In this document: piece after piece, positions 37,401-46,089 of the stretch
How the letters are laid out: the number at the start of each line of letters is the position of its first letter
How positions within the stretch are numbered: position 1 is the stretch's first letter
Origin: JBIQJD01 sp044507695
Lineage (GTDB): Bacteria; Bacteroidota; Ignavibacteria; Ignavibacteriales; Ignavibacteriaceae
DNA: 64,000 nucleotides
NCBI GenBank assembly: GCA_044507695.1
Contig: JBIQJD010000007.1
Span: forward strand, 161,333-225,332
Reading direction: 5' to 3'
Notes under the pieces: generated by a model
What the model was told of the DNA's origin: nothing
The model's database searches: none
The model's input: the letters and a program-made list of their open reading frames with translations, nothing else
Translations under genes and position numbers: made by a program

Positions 37401-37461
37401 TCAGAGTAAATTATCTTCTTATGTAAATCTTTAATACAGCAAAAAATCAAACACTATCTGC

Positions 37462-37477
37462 TGGCACTCATCTTGCA
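37462..37477 (+). promoter_or_regulatory. Consensus sigma-54 (-24/-12) promoter
   Basis: TGGCAC-TCATC-TTGCA matches the RpoN consensus TGGCAC-N5-TTGCW at every position, with GG and GC twelve bases apart. Predicted start of transcription is near 37488, 29 bases before the CheW-like start codon. It is intergenic and correctly oriented. rpoN and an NtrC-type activator are in the same window. Confidence 0.8.
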
Positions 37478-37516
37478 ACAGTTATCGTATCCAATAAACT
37501 CAAAAAAAATTCATTT

Positions 37517-37978
37517 ATGATTGATCAGTCAGCTATTATTGAAACGATGACGGGCCTGGTATTATTTGAAATTGCAGATCAGGAGTTTTGCGCTGATATA
37601 CGTGATATTTCCGCAATTGTGAATCCTGCTGAACTCAATCAAAAAGAAAACCTGGGAATGAATGATAATCCTCATGTTGTAATTAATAATTTGAATATAC
37701 CCATTGTGCCGCTTCATAAATTTTTTTCTGTTGAGCTAAATGAAAAAACTGAAGACCAGCGCATACTGATTATTGAACCCGATAATTCTATGTTCGGATT
37801 TTTTGTGGATAGGGTGAAAGAAATTTTTACAATGAGCAAAGAGTTTAAGGATAAATTAACATTTGTTCCAAGAACCAGTGATAAAGTTGAAGAGTATCTT
37901 ACGGGCACAATTAATTTTGAAGGAAGAACCTTGCTGCTGCCTGATTTTCAAAGACTGTTATTAAATAGCAATAAATAA
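37517..37978 (+). CDS. CheW-like domain protein
   Basis: A 153-residue single CheW domain: 'LVLFEIADQEFCADIRDISAIVNP' (12-35), 'NIPIVPLHKFF', 'ILIIEPDNSMFGFFVDRVKEIF' and 'LTGTINFEGRTLLLPDFQRLL'. CheW proteins couple receptors to CheA-type kinases. No CheA, receptor or other chemotaxis gene is in the window, so this could be an orphan scaffold for a different signalling complex. It sits at the head of the polysaccharide locus under a sigma-54 promoter. No clear ribosome-binding sequence. The next gene begins 14 bp after. Confidence 0.9.
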   Translation: MIDQSAIIETMTGLVLFEIADQEFCADIRDISAIVNPAELNQKENLGMNDNPHVVINNLNIPIVPLHKFFSVELNEKTEDQRILIIEPDNSMFGFFVDRVKEIFTMSKEFKDKLTFVPRTSDKVEEYLTGTINFEGRTLLLPDFQRLLLNSNK

Positions 37979-37992
37979 ATAAGAGTATCGGG

Positions 37993-38250
37993 ATGAACGA
38001 TATGACCATAAACAAAGAACATATCTTAAGTGTTGTTAAGAATCTTGAATTTGAAGAGGCAATCTCTCATAGGGTTCATTCCCGGTTATTTGAAGTGCTG
38101 GGTTATATATCAATTATTGATAAGAATATTCTGCCTGAAGATGTCCGTTCTAATCTTGAAAATATTGAAAAACTTAATAAGAAGTTGATCGAAGAAATTC
38201 ATTTTATAATTGAATTTTATACTACGAAGAAACAAACTAAAGATAGTTAG
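37993..38250 (+). CDS. Small helical protein, DHp-like
   Basis: An 85-residue protein predicted helical throughout. 'EFEEAISHRVHSRLFEVLGYISIID' followed by 'NLENIEKLNKKLIEEIHFIIEFY' looks like the two-helix dimerisation/phosphotransfer hairpin of histidine kinases without a catalytic domain. The His residues sit in the first helix, but no H-box proline is present. The similarity is by eye only. It is probably translated with the CheW-like protein (14-bp gap), which suggests a shared complex. Confidence 0.55.
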   Translation: MNDMTINKEHILSVVKNLEFEEAISHRVHSRLFEVLGYISIIDKNILPEDVRSNLENIEKLNKKLIEEIHFIIEFYTTKKQTKDS

Positions 38251-38282
38251 TTCTTTTTACTCGCTAATATTTTTCTGCAAAA

Positions 38283-38301
38283 CTGCCGGCTAACCCGGCA
38301 G
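38283..38301 (+). promoter_or_regulatory. GC-rich hairpin before DegT gene
   Basis: CTGCCGG and CCGGCAG pair around CTAAC in the 155-bp gap between the 85-residue gene and the aminotransferase gene. No U-run follows on the plus strand, so it is not a classical terminator; an RNA processing or attenuation hairpin is possible. Confidence 0.4.
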
Positions 38302-38405
38302 AAAATCATATTAAATATTCTGTTGGATATTGAGTTTATGTGACTCAAGAGGCGGAGCAGTGTGCAAACTAATCAAATGGATAATCACAAAAACAGGAAT
38401 GAAAA

Positions 38406-39545
38406 ATGCAAATACCTTTTCTTGATCTTAAAGCCCAATACAATTCAATAAAAGAGGAAATAGCTCCGGCTGTTCAAAATGTTCTTGATAATACAGCATA
38501 CATTTTAGGAAAACCGGTAAACGATTTTGAAAAAGCATTTGCAGCCGCACATAATGTTGAATACTGCATTGGTGTAAGCTCCGGAACAGATGCTAACCAT
38601 CTGGCATTATGGTCACTCGGTATTCAGCCGGGCGATGAGGTTATAATTCCTGCCAACACTTTTATTGCAACAGCGTGGGGAGCAACATTGCTCGGCGCTG
38701 TTCCCGTTTTTGTTGATTGCACAGATGACAGCTATAATATTGATCCCTCCAAAATTGAAGAAGCAATAACCCCGAAAACAAAAGCAATTGTTCCGGTTCA
38801 TTTGTACGGCCAGCCGGCAGATATGGATTCTATACTAAAAATAGCTGAGAAGCATAATCTCTATGTTGTTGAAGATTGTGCACAGGCTCATCTTGCAGAA
38901 TATAAAGGAAGAAAGATAGGCAGTTTTGGTATAACTGCTTCATTCAGTTTTTACCCGGGAAAAAATCTTGGCGCTTACGGTGAAGCCGGTGCGGTGCTGA
39001 CTAATGATCCGGAGCTTGCAAAAAAAATAAAGATGCTTCGTGATCATGGTGCAGTTGAAAAATATAACCATGAAATATACGGCCACAATTACAGGATGGA
39101 TGGAATTCAGGGGGCTGTACTTGGTGTTAAGATGAATCATCTTGAACAATGGACTGAAGGAAGAAGAAACGCAGCACAATTGTATTCAAAATATCTTTCT
39201 GGAATTGAAGAAATTAAACTGCCGGCCGAGATGGATTATGCAAAGCATGTGTATCATCTTTTTGTGATCCAGGTTAATAATGGAAAAAGAGATGAACTTG
39301 CAAAATATCTTAACTCAAAAGGAATTTCTACCGGGCTTCATTATCCTGTTCCGCTTCATCTGCAAAAATGTTTTAATCATTTGGGATATATGAAAGAAGA
39401 TTTTCCAAACGCTGAAAAATTAGCATCAAACGGTTTATCCCTCCCTATGTTTCCTGAATTGACGGAAGATCAGATAAAATATATTGCCGTGCATATTAAA
39501 GATTTTATGAGCAAGGAATTAACACCCGCCGCAGCATTAAGCTGA
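38406..39545 (+). CDS. DegT/DnrJ/EryC1/StrS sugar aminotransferase, WbpE-like
   Basis: A 379-residue PLP-dependent aminotransferase that adds an amino group to a keto-sugar nucleotide. The PLP Lys is K186 in 'FYPGKNLGAYGEAG'. 'GVSSGTDANHLALW', 'DEVIIPANTFIATAWG' and 'VVEDCAQAH' are standard family blocks. With WbpB-like and WbpD-like genes downstream, the likeliest role is transamination of a 3-keto UDP-uronic acid (WbpE step). A 4-keto substrate cannot be excluded. Confidence 0.92.
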   Translation: MQIPFLDLKAQYNSIKEEIAPAVQNVLDNTAYILGKPVNDFEKAFAAAHNVEYCIGVSSGTDANHLALWSLGIQPGDEVIIPANTFIATAWGATLLGAVPVFVDCTDDSYNIDPSKIEEAITPKTKAIVPVHLYGQPADMDSILKIAEKHNLYVVEDCAQAHLAEYKGRKIGSFGITASFSFYPGKNLGAYGEAGAVLTNDPELAKKIKMLRDHGAVEKYNHEIYGHNYRMDGIQGAVLGVKMNHLEQWTEGRRNAAQLYSKYLSGIEEIKLPAEMDYAKHVYHLFVIQVNNGKRDELAKYLNSKGISTGLHYPVPLHLQKCFNHLGYMKEDFPNAEKLASNGLSLPMFPELTEDQIKYIAVHIKDFMSKELTPAAALS

Positions 39546-39573
39546 ACAGTGGAAATTATTAATTAAAAATTAA

Positions 39574-40992
39574 ATGATAAAGCCGAAAAGATATAAATAC
39601 TATTTAGCTCTGTCTGATTTAGTCATCCTGACTTTATCAGCGTTCTTCTCAATTTACTTTATTGAGAATGGTGCAAAAGGTGTTTTATTCACTGCTGAAT
39701 CATCAACCGGCATTGCAGTTATGCCTTTTATTATTGCCGGCGCGTTTTACCTTTTCATATTTGAAAGCAATAAACTTTACGCTCCTAATATAATCTTAAA
39801 AAAATCTGCGCACTTTAATGCTGTGGTAAAAGCAGTGCTTTATGTTTCTGTTGGATTGATTTTATTTTCACTTGTGCTGCAATCATCAAGCATTATTGAA
39901 GCAGCTATGTTCATTGGTACATTTACAGTAATTACATTTGTGCTTTTGTACTTATACAGAGTTCAGATAGTTACTCCAATGTATCTTAACAATGATGATC
40001 TTAATAAAAATGTATTGATTGTTGGAGATGGGCTGAAAGGAAAAGAACTAATTACATCTATTAATGCTGCAGGTAAAAACGGATTGAATATAATTGGTTC
40101 GGTTAATCTATCAGTCAGCAAAAGCAGTAATGGTTATCTCGGTTCATTAAAAGATTTGCCTGCGCTTGTTAAGAAGTATAAGGTTAATGAGCTTGTAGTT
40201 GCGTGCGATACAGACAATCCAAATGAGCTTTTCAGAATAATTGATGAATGTAAAAATCAAAATGTAAAAGTAAAAGTATGTTCACCGCTTTTTGATGTGG
40301 TGATAAAAAAAATAAAATGTGATACTTATGGCAGCGTTCCGGTTGTAAATCTTTCAAAAGAAAATTCCTTCTATGTTCAAAGCGGATTAAAAAGAGCACT
40401 TGATATTGCCGGTTCATTAATCGGGTTAATCATATTATCTCCGCTGTTCCTGATCGTTTCAGTACTCATCAAACTTACTTCTCCCGGACCTGTATTCTTC
40501 AAGCAAATGAGGATTGGAAAAGACGGCAGGCTGTTTGAATTTTATAAATTCCGTTCAATGTACCAGTTTGCCGGAGAGGATGAAGAACGTGCACTAGTAA
40601 TGAAACAATTTTTAAAGAAGAACAAACTTGAATCCGGCGAAGCAAAGGTTGTTAACCTTTCACGTGTAACCAAGATTGGCAGAATCCTCCGCAAAACATC
40701 AATTGATGAACTGCCCCAGCTTTATAATGTGTTAAAGGGAGATATGAGTCTTGTTGGCGCCCGTCCTGATGTTCCTTACGTGTATGATATGTATGAAGAG
40801 TGGCATAAAAGAAGAGTTAAATGCGTTCCCGGCTGCACAGGCGTTTGGCAGGTAACAGGAAGAAGCGATGTTACTTTTAACGAAATGACAATTCTTGATA
40901 TTTATTACCTCTACAATATTTCACTGCTGCTTGATCTTAAAATGATATTGTTAACTATTCCCGTAATGCTTTTTGCAAGAGGAGGTAAATAA
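39574..40992 (+). CDS. Polyprenyl-phosphate sugar phosphotransferase (initiating enzyme)
   Basis: A 472-residue WbaP/WcaJ-type enzyme that attaches the first sugar-phosphate to undecaprenyl phosphate. Four N-terminal membrane helices (~10-130) lead to a Rossmann-like domain ('VLIVGDGLKGKELI') and a fifth helix ('ALDIAGSLIGLIILSPLFLIV'). The catalytic bac_transf domain has 'SPGPVFFKQMRIGKDG', 'FYKFRSM', 'TSIDELPQLYNVLKGDMSLVGARP' and 'VPGCTGVWQVTGRSD'. The sugar is unknown. It defines the start of lipid-linked repeat-unit assembly. Confidence 0.94.
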   Translation: MIKPKRYKYYLALSDLVILTLSAFFSIYFIENGAKGVLFTAESSTGIAVMPFIIAGAFYLFIFESNKLYAPNIILKKSAHFNAVVKAVLYVSVGLILFSLVLQSSSIIEAAMFIGTFTVITFVLLYLYRVQIVTPMYLNNDDLNKNVLIVGDGLKGKELITSINAAGKNGLNIIGSVNLSVSKSSNGYLGSLKDLPALVKKYKVNELVVACDTDNPNELFRIIDECKNQNVKVKVCSPLFDVVIKKIKCDTYGSVPVVNLSKENSFYVQSGLKRALDIAGSLIGLIILSPLFLIVSVLIKLTSPGPVFFKQMRIGKDGRLFEFYKFRSMYQFAGEDEERALVMKQFLKKNKLESGEAKVVNLSRVTKIGRILRKTSIDELPQLYNVLKGDMSLVGARPDVPYVYDMYEEWHKRRVKCVPGCTGVWQVTGRSDVTFNEMTILDIYYLYNISLLLDLKMILLTIPVMLFARGGK

Positions 40993-40998
40993 TAGCGG

Positions 40999-41241
40999 AT
41001 GGAGCTTTCAAATATCATGATTAACTCAATAGTAATATTTGCTGCGGCCTTGGTATTTGTTTGCATGATAGCTTATATGATTTACCTGGAAAGAGACAGG
41101 AAAAGATGGAAATCAACTGCAATGAAATACAGATCACTAACTAACAGCAGTTTGCAGGCACACACAAAAAATAATGCTCAGGGAAATTTATTTAAAAGAT
41201 TCAAAGTAATTAACACAACCATCCTTAGGGATGAGAATTAA
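40999..41241 (+). CDS. Small single-pass membrane protein
   Basis: An 80-residue protein with one hydrophobic helix (~8-29) followed by a basic stretch ('LERDRKRWKSTAMKYRS') and a polar tail. It lies 6 bp after the phosphotransferase gene and just before the oxidoreductase. No family recognised. It may be a membrane partner of the initiating transferase. The tight spacing argues that it is real. Confidence 0.6.
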   Translation: MELSNIMINSIVIFAAALVFVCMIAYMIYLERDRKRWKSTAMKYRSLTNSSLQAHTKNNAQGNLFKRFKVINTTILRDEN

Positions 41242-41261
41242 GAATGAAAAAGGAGAAGAAG

Positions 41262-42344
41262 ATGAAAATTGGTATAGTTGGATTGGGATACTGGGGACCA
41301 AATTTAGTAAGAAATTTTCTTGCTAATAATGAAGTAACAAAAATAATTGGCTGCGATAGAGAAGAGGAGCGGCTGAATTTTATTAAATCAAAATTTCCTT
41401 CAGTTGAATTAACCGATGATTATAATAATTTGCTTGCATCAGATGTTGATGCAATTGCAATAGCCACGCCGGTTTACACACATTATCATCTTGCTAAAAA
41501 AGCACTTGAAGCAGGAAAACACGTTTGGGTTGAAAAACCTTTCACAGCCACTTCTGTTCAGGGTGAGGAACTAATGGAGATGGCAAACAAAAAAGGTTTA
41601 AAGATTTTTGTTGATCATACATTCATCTATACCGGCGCAGTTCAAAAAATAAAAGAAATTGTTGAAGCAGGTGAACTTGGTGATATAATTTATTTTGATT
41701 CGGTAAGAATTAATCTCGGACTCTTTCAGCATGATGTAAACGTTGTCTGGGATCTTGTTCCGCATGACCTTTCAATTATGGATTATGTACTTGATTCCAA
41801 GAAAATCTCCGGTGTAACAGCAAACGGTGTTGCTAATTATTACAAGCAGGAAAACATTGCTCACATCTCCGTTCATTTTGAAAATAAAAGCTGCTTTGCT
41901 CACTTCCATGTTAACTGGACTTCACCGGTTAAAATAAGAAGAATGATTGTTGGCGGAACTAAAAAAATGCTCGTTTTTGATGACATGGAAAATTTTGAAA
42001 AGATAAAAGTTTATGACTGCGGAATTGAAATGCTGACAACTGAAAAAATCCATAACGCACTTGCACAATACCGCATCGGGGATATGTATTCTCCCAAAGT
42101 TAAACAGACAGAAGCACTTGCATTGGGAGTTGAAGAATTCTTTAAAGCCATAAAAGAAAACCGCCAGCCTTTAACAGGTGCAAAAGAAGGAATTAAAGTT
42201 GTACGCATTCTTGAAGCTGCCGATCAATCAATTAAAAACCGGGGCAAAATGGTTGATATTTACAAAGAAGCAGAAGTTCAGCCTGAACAGCCAGGATCAA
42301 AAGTAAAATCAAACGGACACCTTGAAAAAGCGGTAGGATTTTAA
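41262..42344 (+). CDS. Gfo/Idh/MocA sugar-nucleotide oxidoreductase (first copy)
   Basis: I start at ATG 41262 (360 residues) because GGAG lies six bases upstream; an ATG at 41244 would add 'MKKEKK'. The NAD-binding 'IGIVGLGYWGPNLVRNF' and the catalytic 'EKPFT' block (Glu-Lys-Pro) are present, as is the 'WDLVPHDLSIMDYVL' segment with the conserved His. The family oxidises or reduces sugar nucleotides using NAD. The next gene is a hexapeptide acetyltransferase, a pairing seen in acetamido-sugar pathways. A 3-dehydrogenase role is possible. Confidence 0.88.
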   Translation: MKIGIVGLGYWGPNLVRNFLANNEVTKIIGCDREEERLNFIKSKFPSVELTDDYNNLLASDVDAIAIATPVYTHYHLAKKALEAGKHVWVEKPFTATSVQGEELMEMANKKGLKIFVDHTFIYTGAVQKIKEIVEAGELGDIIYFDSVRINLGLFQHDVNVVWDLVPHDLSIMDYVLDSKKISGVTANGVANYYKQENIAHISVHFENKSCFAHFHVNWTSPVKIRRMIVGGTKKMLVFDDMENFEKIKVYDCGIEMLTTEKIHNALAQYRIGDMYSPKVKQTEALALGVEEFFKAIKENRQPLTGAKEGIKVVRILEAADQSIKNRGKMVDIYKEAEVQPEQPGSKVKSNGHLEKAVGF

Positions 42345-42346
42345 TT

Positions 42347-42832
42347 ATGGATAAAAAAAATATCAACAATGTTAAGCTTGGCAGCAACGTAAAGATTTTT
42401 GATTTCGTAAATCTTTATGGGTGCTCAATTGATGATAACTCAAAAGTTGGTGCATTCGTTGAGATACAGAAGAATGTTACAATCGGTAAAAACTGTAAGA
42501 TATCTTCACACTCATTCATCTGTGAAGGAGTACATATTGAGGATAATGTTTTCATCGGTCATAATGTAACATTTATAAATGATAAACATCCGCATGCAAC
42601 AAACAATGATGGCAGCCTTCAAACAGAAGCTGATTGGGCAGTTATTGAAACCCGTGTAAAGAAAGGCGCTTCAATAGGATCATCTGCCACAATTTTATGC
42701 GGTGTTACAATTGGTGAAAACGCAATTGTTGGTGCCGGCGCAGTTGTTACAAAGGATGTACCGCCTGATACTGTTGTTGCCGGCGTTCCGGCAAAAGTAT
42801 TAAAACAATCTAAAATGAATCTGGCTGTTTGA
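42347..42832 (+). CDS. Hexapeptide N-acetyltransferase (first copy)
   Basis: A 161-residue left-handed beta-helix acyltransferase with repeated 'I/V-G-x' hexapeptides ('GKNCKISSHSFICEGVHIEDNVFIGHNV'). The His in 'FINDKHPHA' sits in the catalytic position of WbpD/WlbB-type enzymes, and 'GASIGSSATILCGVTIGENAIVGAGAVVTKDV' forms the C-terminal coils. It probably N-acetylates an amino group on a UDP-sugar. It starts 2 bp after the oxidoreductase stop. Confidence 0.88.
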   Translation: MDKKNINNVKLGSNVKIFDFVNLYGCSIDDNSKVGAFVEIQKNVTIGKNCKISSHSFICEGVHIEDNVFIGHNVTFINDKHPHATNNDGSLQTEADWAVIETRVKKGASIGSSATILCGVTIGENAIVGAGAVVTKDVPPDTVVAGVPAKVLKQSKMNLAV

Positions 42833-42889
42833 TTTTATTTAATTTTTTTTCAGCCCCGTTTTAGCAGTAAGTAAATTCAGAGGTTTAAA

Positions 42890-43498
42890 ATGAAAAGGTT
42901 CATAACATTATTTGGTTTCTTTTTCAGCAGTACACTTCTAATATCAGCTCCCGCGCAGCAGTTAAATCCCGGAGATGGAATACGAGTAACGTTCTATAAC
43001 ATCACAGAAAAAATCTCCGGTGATTATTACATTCAACAGGATCGTAATATCCAGCTTCCTTTCCTTGGATTAGTCTCAACTGAGAATAAAGATTTCAATC
43101 AACTCAGAAATGAAGTTGAGACAAAGTATAAAGAACTTTACAAAGATCCTGAACTTACAATTCAACCACTTTTCAGAATTAATATACTTGGTGAAGTACG
43201 AGAACCGGGTTACTACTATGTAACAGATGTGGAAAAATTATCGGGCATTATTGCGCTTGCCGGCGGAGAAACTGCAGATGCTGATCTGGATAATCTTTAC
43301 ATAGTACGCAATGATGAAGAAATAGAAGTTGATGCAGAAAGAATAATTAAAGAAGGTGAAACTGCTAAGGATTTCGGACTGCAGTCAGGTGATAGAATCT
43401 TTGTTCCAAGGCAATGGTGGGTTGGTGCAAGAAATACTGCTGTAATTATTTCAGGTCTTGCAGTTGTTGTTACAATTATAAGTCTTTTCGTCCGGTAA
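42890..43498 (+). CDS. Wza-like polysaccharide export protein
   Basis: A 202-residue exported protein. Signal peptide ends near 'SAPAQQ' (residue 23); there is no lipobox. The Poly_export domain ('LNPGDGIRVTF...GDYYIQQDRNIQLPFLGLV') precedes a SLBB domain ('RINILGEVREPGYYYVTDVEKLSGIIALAGGE'). A C-terminal hydrophobic helix (~178-200) would insert in a membrane. The length is short for Wza. It should form the outer-membrane export channel with the adjacent BY-kinase. Confidence 0.9.
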   Translation: MKRFITLFGFFFSSTLLISAPAQQLNPGDGIRVTFYNITEKISGDYYIQQDRNIQLPFLGLVSTENKDFNQLRNEVETKYKELYKDPELTIQPLFRINILGEVREPGYYYVTDVEKLSGIIALAGGETADADLDNLYIVRNDEEIEVDAERIIKEGETAKDFGLQSGDRIFVPRQWWVGARNTAVIISGLAVVVTIISLFVR

Positions 43499-43538
43499 AT
43501 AAGCTCGTATTGAGTTTGAAATTAATGAGGAATTTAAA

Positions 43539-46079
43539 ATGATAAATAAATCAGATGGGAAATCAATTAAACAAAGTAAAATGATGCAGCGGGAGGAGTT
43601 GAACCTTGGCCGCATACTTAACATTCTAAGCAGGCGCAAATTTCTTTTAATTGGAACAATTGCCGCAGTACTCATCCTTGCATTCCTTTATAACACCTTC
43701 ACGCCGCCTGTTTATGAATCAACAACTGTTCTTAAAAAGGAAAATACCGAAGGTCCGCAGCCTGTTGATCAGCTAAGTGAAATATTTGAACTTAAAACCC
43801 GCGATGAAATTGAAACAGAGATTGAACTTGTTAACACATGGGAAGTTCTGAGCAAGGTGATTGAAGAACTTGATCTCTACCTGACTGTTGAAAAAATAAT
43901 TGAACGCGGCGGAAAGGAATATAAACTCAATCAGCTTCTTGTGGATTACAATGATAATTATTTCCGAAGCCAGGAAACAACTCCCGAAAATGCCGTTCTT
44001 CCAAGATTCCTTGAAAGCAATCTTAAACCATCAAACAAAGAATATAAACTTTACATAACCAAATCGATTGATAACAGGTTTGAATTATATAATGCCGCAA
44101 ATGATAGTTTAATTCGTGCAGCTACAGATGCTTCAGCAGCCGAATTTCATTTCGATAATCTTGATCTTACAATTTACTGGTCTGATGTTCAGCCCGGAAG
44201 CAGGGTTTATTTTAAAATAGCAAGCTTTTATGATGTGATGGAAAAGCTGCGCAAGAATACTAATGTTGAACAGAGAATGAAAACAGATGTATTTTCAATT
44301 ACTGTTAAAGCTCCAAGCCCTCATTCTGCGCAGATAATAGCAAATAATATTACTGATAAATTCAGGCAGACAAGAATTGACCAGCAGAAACAAACTATCA
44401 GGTACTCATTTGAATTTGTTGATCAGAATCTTGAAGATATAAAAACAAAGCTTGAAGATGCAGAAAACAGGCTCAGCCAGTTTAAAGCAACTCATAACAT
44501 AATGGATCTGCAGGGAAGTTCTGAAGATCTTGTAAGATTTATAAGTGATCTTGAAGCGGAAAAATTATCAACCGATCTTCAGCTTACAGAATACCGCAAT
44601 AAACTTTCTGAAATAAGATCAGAAATGAACGAGAAGGATTATTTTGATCAATCATTTCTTGGCGCATCAGGAAATGATCTTGGTAATTCTCCTTTTGCCG
44701 CAATGATGAAACAGCTTTCAGAACTAGAATTGAAACGATTTGAACTTTTGCAGAAGCGTACAGAAAATCATCCCGATGTAAAAAATATTGATGAACAAAT
44801 TGCACAGGCAAAGAAGAAACTTGCCGATTATAATGAAAACACTGTAACCTCATACCAGATAATTTCAAACTCACTGGAAAAGAAAAGCGGGCAGCTTCAA
44901 AATCTTCTTGCAAAGTATGAAGGAAGAATGCGCACACTTCCCAAACAGGAAACAGAGCTTGCTGCTTTAACACGTGAGAGAAGTGTTTATGCAAAAATGT
45001 ACACTCTTCTGCTTGATAAAAGAGAAGAAATGAGAATTGCAGAGTTATCCAAACTGCAGGATATAGTAATTGTAGATTCCGCTCATACTCCGGTTGAACC
45101 GGTTGCGCCAAGAAAGATCTTTAATCTTATAGCCGGATTAATTTTTGGCACTGTTGCAGGATTAACTTTAATCTTCTTTGTTGAAATTAAAAACAGAAAA
45201 CTTGTAAGTCTTGATGATATTGAACAGGATTTCCACCTGCCGATATTTGCACTCATTCCTGATTACAATAAAGACATCCAGAAAAAAATAAGTGAAGCAA
45301 TTGAATATGAAGACCGCTTTGTTACACTTATGGATGGACAGGACGGTTACAAAGAAACTTACCGTGTTTTAAGGACAAAACTTTCATCGGCTTTTGAATT
45401 TGAGAGGCAGGTATTAATGTTCACAAGCTGCGAAGAAAACACGGGCAAAACTTCTGTTGTTGCCAATCTTGCAATTTCAATTGCACAGGCTAAAAAGAAG
45501 GTTCTTGTTGTTGACTGCGATCTTAAAAAAGGAGCTTTATCAAAAGCGTTTGATATTCCTAAAGATGCACCCGGTTTAATTACATATCTTAAAAAGAATG
45601 TTGATGCACCGTATATCTACAATAAAGTTGTGCGTACGCTTGATATACTTCCGGCAGGAGGTATAAGTGAAAACTCAAGTGATCTTTTTACAACAGACAG
45701 AATGAAAAATCTTCTTAACACAATTAATTCATCATCTTATGATTATATACTCTTTGATACTCCGCCAATAACACGTGTGGTTGATGCGCTTGTTCTCGGC
45801 AAAACTATTAAAGATGCAATACTTGTTATTCGTCCGGGACATTCATACAAAGACAGCATTGAGTGGGGACTGGAAGAACTTGAGCAGGCAAAAATAACAG
45901 TTCACGGTACGGTTATTAACGCCGCCGAAATTGAAAAATCTACTTTTAAACATAGATATGGTTACGGATACGGTTATAAGTACAGTGATAATTATTATCA
46001 ATCAGAAAATTCAAACGGCAACGGGCGGGCAGATTATACAAAGCTTGCTAAACCAAAGCGTGTAATAAATAATGTTTAA
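43539..46079 (+). CDS. BY-kinase/Wzc-like chain-length regulator
   Basis: An 846-residue Wzc-type protein: Wzz domain with two membrane helices (~36-55 and ~530-548), a long coiled coil (~290-470), and a cytoplasmic BY-kinase. Walker A is unusual: 'SCEENTGKTSV' (630-640) rather than the common GEGKST form. Walker A' 'LVVDCDLKKG' and Walker B 'ILFDTPP' are standard. The tail 'HRYGYGYGYKYSDNYY' (~805-820) holds seven tyrosines for autophosphorylation. It controls polymer length and export with the Wza-like protein 40 bp upstream. Confidence 0.93.
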   Translation: MINKSDGKSIKQSKMMQREELNLGRILNILSRRKFLLIGTIAAVLILAFLYNTFTPPVYESTTVLKKENTEGPQPVDQLSEIFELKTRDEIETEIELVNTWEVLSKVIEELDLYLTVEKIIERGGKEYKLNQLLVDYNDNYFRSQETTPENAVLPRFLESNLKPSNKEYKLYITKSIDNRFELYNAANDSLIRAATDASAAEFHFDNLDLTIYWSDVQPGSRVYFKIASFYDVMEKLRKNTNVEQRMKTDVFSITVKAPSPHSAQIIANNITDKFRQTRIDQQKQTIRYSFEFVDQNLEDIKTKLEDAENRLSQFKATHNIMDLQGSSEDLVRFISDLEAEKLSTDLQLTEYRNKLSEIRSEMNEKDYFDQSFLGASGNDLGNSPFAAMMKQLSELELKRFELLQKRTENHPDVKNIDEQIAQAKKKLADYNENTVTSYQIISNSLEKKSGQLQNLLAKYEGRMRTLPKQETELAALTRERSVYAKMYTLLLDKREEMRIAELSKLQDIVIVDSAHTPVEPVAPRKIFNLIAGLIFGTVAGLTLIFFVEIKNRKLVSLDDIEQDFHLPIFALIPDYNKDIQKKISEAIEYEDRFVTLMDGQDGYKETYRVLRTKLSSAFEFERQVLMFTSCEENTGKTSVVANLAISIAQAKKKVLVVDCDLKKGALSKAFDIPKDAPGLITYLKKNVDAPYIYNKVVRTLDILPAGGISENSSDLFTTDRMKNLLNTINSSSYDYILFDTPPITRVVDALVLGKTIKDAILVIRPGHSYKDSIEWGLEELEQAKITVHGTVINAAEIEKSTFKHRYGYGYGYKYSDNYYQSENSNGNGRADYTKLAKPKRVINNV

Positions 46080-46089
46080 CGGAGTTTAT

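Larger units (their letters stand above)
37094..37516. other. 423-bp divergent intergenic region
   Basis: No reading frame of note. It contains the sigma-54 promoter at 37462-37477 and the TTTTGAAC direct repeat at 37373-37400. It also must hold the promoter of the efflux operon on the minus strand, which I could not identify with confidence. Confidence 0.7.

Noticed and set aside
38345..38375. Possible second sigma-54 promoter upstream of the DegT gene
   Set aside because: GG and GC are present, but they are 13 rather than 12 bases apart and the flanking bases do not match the consensus.
44584..45111. 175-codon open frame on the minus strand inside the BY-kinase gene
   Set aside because: It lies wholly inside a well-supported coding region and its product resembles no protein; it is a by-product of codon bias.
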